From: Nemertoderma westbladi
Taxonomy: Eukaryota > Xenacoelomorpha > Nemertodermatida > Nemertodermatidae
DNA length: 60,288 nucleotides
NCBI GenBank assembly: GCA_032718475.1
Contig: JAUCBJ010003985.1
Span: 1-60,288, forward strand
Reading direction: 5' to 3'
In this document: positions 12,101 to 21,100 of the stretch, piece by piece
How the letters are laid out: every line of letters begins with the position of its first letter
How positions within the stretch are numbered: position 1 is the stretch's first letter
Position numbers and translations under genes: made by a program
The notes under the pieces: model-generated
The model's input: only the letters and a program-made list of their open reading frames with translations
What the model was told of the DNA's origin: nothing
Database searches by the model: none

Positions 12101-15100
12101 GCATCTTCAAGGCCAGTGGCCTTTAAGATGCGTCTCAAGAAAGTCATGGGCTGTCCACCATGCTTATTCACTCCATGAGGCTGCCAAAGTACAAGATTAT
12201 GCACTGGCTGGTCCTCATGGCGAAAGCAATGTCCTGTAAAGTGGAGGCGATTTTGTTCTAGTGTCAAGCTTGGGGGAACCAATGTGACACCTCAATGTTA
12301 TATAGTGTCTGGTTGGAGATGTATGCATTGTACTTGATACAACAAACCTAGTGTAGGATTCTGTTGAATGTGCCATCCAGAGATTTGGTGTCCTCAGCAG
12401 TTAGAGCCCTGCATGGACTCCCATAGAGGAGTACTGGAACTACAGCTGCTCTAAATAATTGGACCTTAAGTTTCTGATTAATTATCTTGTCCAATGCTGC
12501 ATGTGCAGTTGGATTCATCAATAGACCAATTCCACCATTGCCACTATTATCTGTTGATGCGAGGGTAAGTCGCCAACCATCCCCCATGTCCTTAATCAGA
12601 ACCTCATCAGTCTGTCCAGTCTGCATTCGGTGCTCTTGAACATGCACTGCGCTAAGAGAAAGCTTATCTGCCAAGGCAGTCAGCTCACCTTGTCGCATTG
12701 GTGACCCGAGTGTTAGGGTGTTTACTGAGGCCAGTTTAGTGACTTGCCTCAGATTCACCAATGGCTTTGTTGGTCGGGGTGGAACATGAGAGTAGCCTCC
12801 AACTCCAGAAACTTCAAAACTCGAGGAGGCCTCGGTATATTGTTATATGTTATATTGTTATATTGATATATATTATATTGTTATATTGTGACACAGAAGC
12901 ACAGGTACTCTCACCAGATGGTGAAACTGAGTTTTTCTCAATCCTGTCTGGTGTACTGCAAGGTGACACATTAGCACTATTACTATTTGTAATTGTACTG
13001 GATTACGCAATGAGGACGGCCACAAAGGGTGAAGATCTGGGATTCACACTTCAAGAACGCAGAAGTAGTAGATATCCAGCAACTACAGTCACAGACACTG
13101 ACTTTGCGGATGACATCGCCCTGCTCTCTAATACACTAGCAGATGCACAGCTTCTACTAAATAAAGTGGAGAGGGCTGCTAAGAAGGTTGGATGCTACCA
13201 AGACTGCATTCATGACTTTTAATGTTGGTGGAAACTTGACAACTATTGATAATAATCAACTAAGGAATGTCGGTGACTTCCAGTACCTTGGAACATGGAT
13301 AGAGAATAGCAAAATGGACATAAAAGTTAGAGCTACCCTCTATCAAAAATGGATACCATCTGGAAATCAGATCTCTCCAGGCACCTGAAGACTAAGTTCT
13401 TTCGAGCTACAGTGGAAAGTGTATTTTTATACGGGGGTAAGACCTGGACACTGACTAAATCACTTGGACAACGAATTGGTGGTTGCTATACAAGACTACT
13501 AAGGGCAGCCCTAAACATCAGCTGGAGATAACACATGACAAATGCCAAGCGTTGTGGTACAATGCCACCTGTATCAACCACCCTCTGTGAACGCTGGTTA
13601 AGATTCAGTGGGCACTGCTGGAGAAGTAAAGACAAGGTCATACCAGATCTACTTTTCTGGCAAACAACTCATGGAAAGCGTAGTCATGGACAACCAGCCA
13701 TAACATATATGGATCAACTTGAGAGGGATACTGAACTTGGGAGAAACGAAATTGCAACAGCTATGGAGAAGCGGGAAGCCTGGAAGGATCTCAATCTCAT
13801 TTCCACTGTCCGAGTTCACTCGACCTAGTAGTAGTAGTAGTAGTAAACTTAAACTGAACTTGGTAAATATGTAGGCTATGACAAGATTCTATACACAAAC
13901 AGAAATTCTACACATACCAACAGAGGCTTCTAGTTCCACTGTCGACCGCTAGCTTCTCAGGGTCATTTATCCATTTCGTGGAATTTATCCATTTATGATA
14001 CCACAGTGCAACAATATTATTGAAACTAATATGAATAAAATCTAAGTGAGTCGTATTATAATCTCAATAAACATTTTATATTAATTATAACTGCGAAGGG
14101 TAATTTAAGATGTTCATCCCAGCTACACTAATACTGTTATAACCACAAATAATAATAAAATAATTTATTAATAACAAGTTGAACCAAAATTAAATAACTA
14201 GGTACCATAACAATTAAATATTTATATTGTATAGCCTACAGTATGTGACTGATTATATTGGATATACAGATATACTACAGCACATCGGCCTACACTAAAT
14301 ATTGTATCTTAACAAACTGCGTATCAAGGACTACTATACTGAGTAGTCAGTATAGTATAGTAGTTCTTGCTGTGTATAATAAATTAGAAATAAACTGCTA
14401 AATCCCAGAATGCCAAACAAAGTGCCTTTAGCGAACTCTTAAGGATTTATACTACAGTTCCCCTAAAGCACTAAGGAAGGCATTTACCCTTGATGCAATT
14501 ATTTAGGTACCTCTACCTGGAAAAAGCCAATGTGTCTTTTGGGAACTATTCGTATGACTTAGCCACCCGTCCTACAAACTGAAATTATTTTTTTTACATA
14601 TATGGCCTACAGTACAACCTATAATAGGGTATTTTTTGATATTAAATATATTTTAAACCACAATAAATATAGTTACAGTAGTAAGTAGAGTAGACCCATG
14701 CCATACCATAACCGTCCCTGCTATACTAAAATACGGTATGAGTGGTCGTGGTACAGTCTGACAGTAGTATAAATACAGTCTTGCTAGTTGCTATGGAATT
14801 ACATTAGGCCTACTGTTTAGTATTATTAGCTTTAGTACCAGTATGCAGTATTGGTCGACATCCAGTCAGCCTTCATTTGTGCAAGCTTGCATGGCCTTCT
14901 GTTATAGTATGCCTTGCTCCACATAGATACTTACTGAACATCAATCTTTTACTTCTATTACTTGCATAATAAGGCCAGTCTAATACAAATTAATTGCATT
15001 TATTATGAAATAAAAGGTTCTTTACGGGGGTCACAAGTGATTATATTTATCCCATGAAATGAAGGTTTCATTATATCAATTAAAATTATGACGATAGTTC

Positions 15101-18100
15101 TGAGACGAATGAGTGAGCACTTAATTACACCATGTCCTGGAATATATATAGTGTCGTTATTCAGGTACATGCCCCCCCCCCCCCCAAATTTTTCTACAAA
15201 TAATAATGAGATTGAATGAAATTTGAAACAGAGATAGTTTCACCTCCCTCCTCCTCCGTGGGTGAGCCAGAATTTTTATTTTTGCTTTCAATCTTTAGCT
15301 ACAAGCGTATAAAAAAAGTGTCTCCGTCGATATTGCACCAGTTACACCGCAGTTATTCTTCAAACATTTAGTGATTTGTTGGTACTAGTAGAAAGCTGAC
15401 CGTGCAAGGATTTCAAATATGTAAAAAAATTTGAATTTTGTTGGGAAATAGCTGAGATGTGGGCATTCGAATTTTGCATGTATTTGCTTCCGCTGCGGCC
15501 ATTTATTCTATTAAATAAATACACAATGTTCTAAAACATTTTGTTTAATGCACTGTTTCCATTGAGCTATGGGAACAGTTTTAGGTAAAAACTTCATGAT
15601 AATGTGCTGTTATTTAAAATATACATACACTGTACAGTAGTTTACAAAAAGTATAACATCGATTCACCCATTAATTTTTTTTATTACAGGTTCAAACAGC
15701 AGTGTTAAATCCGAATGGAGAAAAGCCTAACAATCCCTCAGGACACCCTATCTATTACGCGCAAACTAACATTTTGGAAGAAGTGCCCAAGGTGTTCTGG
15801 GTTCTAGGAATAATATACCTTTGGATCCAGCTGATATGCATAGGCCTTCTAGTAGAACCTGAAACCAGAGCGACAGGTACACAATCTCTCACTGATAGCT
15901 TTTCAGATGCTGAAACAGCCTGGCATTTGACTCCACGAATGGTTTTACAGCAAAAAGGATTTTTCGTCATGTGGCTCATTTGTTCGTTGATGGCTTTTGT
16001 TTGGGTATTTCTGTCTCAGTTGATTGGTCCCCAATTCTGTGGTGTTGCCGATTTACCCTTCTTCGATCCTGTAAACTTGTACGTTGCGCTTCCTGCTTGT
16101 GTTGGTCGACTATTTTGGGGGTTCCTAAGCGATGTGCTAACGTTTAAGATGGAACTATTTATACTTGGAGTATTACAGTCTGTAAGTTATTTATTTTATT
16201 TCATTTAAATGTGTGGTTTTAACATAGTCATTGGGCAAGTTGATGATGATAGGCTTGTACTAAGGCGCAGTGCTGGTGGACCCAGCAACATGTTATCATC
16301 AGCCATACACTTTCCTAGTTCATCCCTATTCTCAAATCTTGTGTCTTTGAGGAGGCATTTGATTTGATGAATGTCATTGTCTGTCCACCCCGTTATTCTC
16401 ATCAGTAGGCTGTCACAGTATAATTGTATATGTTGATCCTGCCAGTGGAAACAGCAACCGGAAAAATTCAGGTAGCATCTCTGCAGGGTTACCCTGTGTC
16501 TTGGCAATGAGATGCCTTAGTTGTATAAAACATCATTGCTTGTATCCATTACAAAGCTGATGTTGTGCACCCTGTGCAGCATCCTGGTATATGTACCATA
16601 GACCTGGTGTCAGCTAGAGCCCAGTATAGGCTGCCATAGAACATCGCAACCACCACTGCTGTATGAAAAATGCATACCTTTAAATAGCATTAGATATCAT
16701 AGCTCTTCCAGATTGTGGTTAACTTGTGAATGGCAGTCCAGCCTATCCATTTGTGTATTCATTATTAATTTGCGAATTCGGAGATTTTCACCAGACCTCC
16801 AAACCCATGATCAAAGGTTGCAGAAGTCATTCATATAACTTACCAGTCCATCCAGTGATTGAATGTTATCACAATAAATTTTCATCGGCTGAATCCATGT
16901 TTACTTTGAGAATTTTATCCTTGTGCTATTCACAATTAGGTAACACTTAAGCAGCCTCCTCTAAGCTAGGTAACAGCTTCTGTGGTCCCTCCAATGTTAC
17001 CAGGATCACCAGGAAAATCTCTATCGTTTAGATGTTATGCTGGGGACCCACAACTATGATTACCTGATGGTACGCCATCAGCTCTATGAATATTGAGAGT
17101 TGTCTGCAGCACATTGTTCAACACAAAAATTAAGAGGATTGGTGTTAATGTGTCTCCTTGAAGGATACCCAAGAAAACCTCAAATGGTTTTGTATCTACA
17201 TTAGTAGTGGATACAAAGTTCATAGAATCGTTCTGAACTGATTTGATTACATTAATGATTTCAGTGGGAATCCAATATGCCTGAAGAATTTGGAACATGC
17301 ATGGGAATGACACAGAATTGAAGACCTTGAAGAAATCAACACATATGACAGCCAAATGTCTGATCAGGTTGATTACTTACATCTGTTGTTAAGTTGCCCT
17401 TCTATAGGGCATGGATCAACATGGGTTTTCATTTAATGAGGGACATTCTTTGTCCTTTACATGTCTACAATAATGGGTTGAATGAGCTCCAAACACTCAG
17501 GGATCTGTCATCAGCATTGTTAATGCCACCAACCTGCTTTTGGATAAGATACTTCAGATTATCAGAGTACTTCCTGCTAAGGGACATTAATAGTGGTCAA
17601 TGATTGCCAATGGATAATAATAAGGGGTATGGCGATGCTTGCCCTCACACTTTATTAGATATTGGGTGATTAGCTGAAAAACACTACCTTGGGAAAATGA
17701 ATTCCGCTCAAAGTAGTGCTGCTCTGTAAACATTTTCATTAATTGTAGGATATGAACTTATGGTTGCCTATTGAGTTATTTTTATATTTGTTGCTGATGG
17801 TGGGTGAGAATGATTATGGGGTGGGATTGGGAATATGCTAGGTACCGGCAGCCATGTAAAAATGAAAATATATTTAATATAAATCCAGTGTGATAGAAAT
17901 AGTTTTGGTACAGTAGGTACATTTATGGTATAAGTTTCCTTGAAATAATATCATATATTTTATCCTTGTGTCCCTTGTTAATGTTTTTGTCACTCATTAA
18001 TGTTGGTGCCTATTAATAGGTAGTTGCTTTACGTATTATCCATATTATAATGTTTGATTATTATTATATTATATTATAGCAAGCTACTAAACTTCACGGT

Positions 18101-21100
18101 ACCCATCATGTTTAGTGCTTCAGTATCTTTACAGTAGGCAGATAGGTTTGTAGTCTGACAGTACGTTTGAGCTGCGTTCTGGCAGCAGTCTCCACTTGTA
18201 AGTATACAACAGGTAGAGTTACTGGTACCATCAGCTGCAGACAAACTTGTTGGTGTTAGTACTGTTAGGTCCCCAATGTCCTTAGAGTTTTATCCAGTTT
18301 AAGGATATAATTTATAAAATGCAATAACAGAATCTAACACCCCTACTCGCCATAATTCACCCATAACTGCGAAACCAGTTTATAGTTGGTATAATCTTGT
18401 CACTCTGATTCTGATAGTCCCATGCTCTCCTTTCGCATCATAGCAAAAGTCTACTCCTTTGGTCTTCTCCTTTGGAAGCGTTAGAATGTCAGCCCACATA
18501 TATTCAGTTGGGCAGTAGATGATCGATATTGACCCATTTCTAACCAACTCACTTATATGGTGGTGCTTAAGCTTAATATCGATGTATTACTGCTGTCATC
18601 CAGCATTGCGTGACAAGGTTCTTACCCATCGCAATAGCCCCTTGATTATCCTCGAATATGGTCATACCATCTCCCTGTGGTACCTTCATCTCAGCGAAGA
18701 GTGATCGAATTGCAACTGTCTCTTGTCCTGCTTGTGACAGAGAAACAAATTCTGCCTCCGATGTAGACAGTGCAACACTGTTCTTTTCGTGAAGCCCATG
18801 ATATGGCTCCTCCATGTTTGGGTAATTTGATGATATAGCCTCATGTTGACTTGTGGTCATTGATGTCTCCATCATAATCAGCATCGCTGTATGCGTGTAG
18901 TTTGAGATCCCCTGGATCATTCCTGAAGGTCAGTTTCTCATTGATTGTCTCCTTCAGGTATCTTAGACACCTCTTGCCAGTGGCCCAGTGTCATTCATAT
19001 GGGTTGGAACAGAACTTTGCCAGTGTACTGTACTTACTGTGAAGGATATATCAGGTCAGGTATTGCCAGATATGTATAATAACCCTCCCACTAACTAATG
19101 ACTTGTAGTTTGCTGCCAAGTCATTGTTTACTGGATCTGTATGCTTCTTCAATACGTTACCTTCGGAAAGCGGTGTACCCACTGTCATGCAGTCTGCTAA
19201 CCTGAACTTCTCAGCCAGTCACTCAATGTAGCTATATTGGTTAATGGTAATGATGCCCTCCCATTCCAGATGGACTCTCATACCAAGAAACCACCTTAGT
19301 TCACCTCGATCATCTATCTCAAAGCATTCACATACTGCCTCTATTATTACTCTCTGTGTGGAATCTGGGATTCCAGCTCCTACTATGTCATCCACCCAAA
19401 TTAAAACCAATTCGGGCATTTGGGTGGTTATCCATGTATAGACAACTGTCAGATTTACAATGTGTCAGGCTGTAACCTACCAGAAACTCATTGAGTTCAT
19501 CATTCCAGTTTGCACCTGCTTGTTTGAGCCCATACAGAGATTTTTTTAACTTGCAATATAGGTTGATATCTTGTTGTCCATGTTATTTTTCAAAACCTTG
19601 TGGTTGCTCCACATATATTTCCTCCTTTATGTTGCTCTGCAAGTAGGCTGACTTCACATCAATTTGTCGTAGGGTAAGGTTCTCCTGAGCAGCAACAGCT
19701 ATCATTATTTTCACTGTTTCTCATTTGGCAGTTGGGGCGAATGTTTCTTTGTAGTCAACACCAGCAACTTGTGAGAATCCCCTTGAGACAAAAACGAGCC
19801 TTATAGCGCTGATGTACTTCTTCATTTTATCTTGTTTCAACTTATATCACCATTTCCCACTTACTGGTTTTTGCCCTTGCAGTTGTGCGCATAGCTTCCT
19901 AGTCTGATTCTTTGAAAGAGACTTGTATTCATCTTTCATGCTGCTTTTCATTTAGCAGCATCTTTGATGTTGATAGCTTTGTTATAATTCCACAGTACCC
20001 CATCTCGAGATGGTATCAGGTATGTTGAATTTAGAGCCTCTATTTCATCTTATGATAGCCAGTCACCATAGCAATTTGGTTGATATATGTTCTCTAACAT
20101 TGTTTACTTCATCACCAGGGATGCTATCATCAGCTGGTGAATGGATTGCATTTCCTATTTGTTCCCCCCACTGGCACCTAGTCTGGACCCAGATCATCTT
20201 CTACAGTGTTAGGATCTGCAGCCCCCCACTGGCACCTAGTCTGGACCCAGATCATCGTCTACATTGTTAGGATCTGCAGCTAGCTCATGATTATCATCAT
20301 TATTGCTGTCTAGATCTATTTCACTTATCTCTGGTGATTCTTTCTTTGGTTTCTCATCAAATATTACATTCCACACTACTTTTATAGTGTTATCTATTGA
20401 GACTAGATACCCTGGTGAGTTGTCAGGGTACCCTAAGAATATCCCACGTTCTCCTTTTGGATCAAGTTTCTTTCTGTAGCGTGGTTCGACAAGTATGAAG
20501 GCTTTGCAGCCAAACATATGGATATGGTTCAGATCTGGTATTTTCCCATAGTACATTTCATAAGGGGTTTCCATTTCGAGTACTTGGACATCTATTCCTC
20601 ATGTGAACTGCCATGTGCAGCGCTCGTACCCAGTACTCCTTGGGTAGTTTAGCATCATCAGCATGGCACTAGCCATTTCCACTGATGTCCTGAAAAAACG
20701 CTCAACTACACCATTCTGCTCCAGGGTATATGGGATGGTAAACTCAAGTATATTCCATTATTTCTACAATAATAAGCCATTTCTTTAGAGGAGATTCACC
20801 ACCACCATTGCTATGTTCATGACGTTTCCCTACTTCTGCAATAAATTCCTTGAATTTATCAATTACTTCATATTATTAGCCATAAAGTATATTCTTGCTA
20901 AATCTAAAATAACCATCAATTATACAGAATGCGTACTTCATTCCTCCCAATGACATTGTTTGCATTGGACCAACAACATCCATGTAGACTAGCTCCAATG
21001 GCTGTGATAGCTCTCTCATTGTCTGCTTTGGGACTGGTTGATGCTGTATTTTGGCTTCCACAAAATTTCATTGTCTCATTAATATGAGCACATGGTAAAT

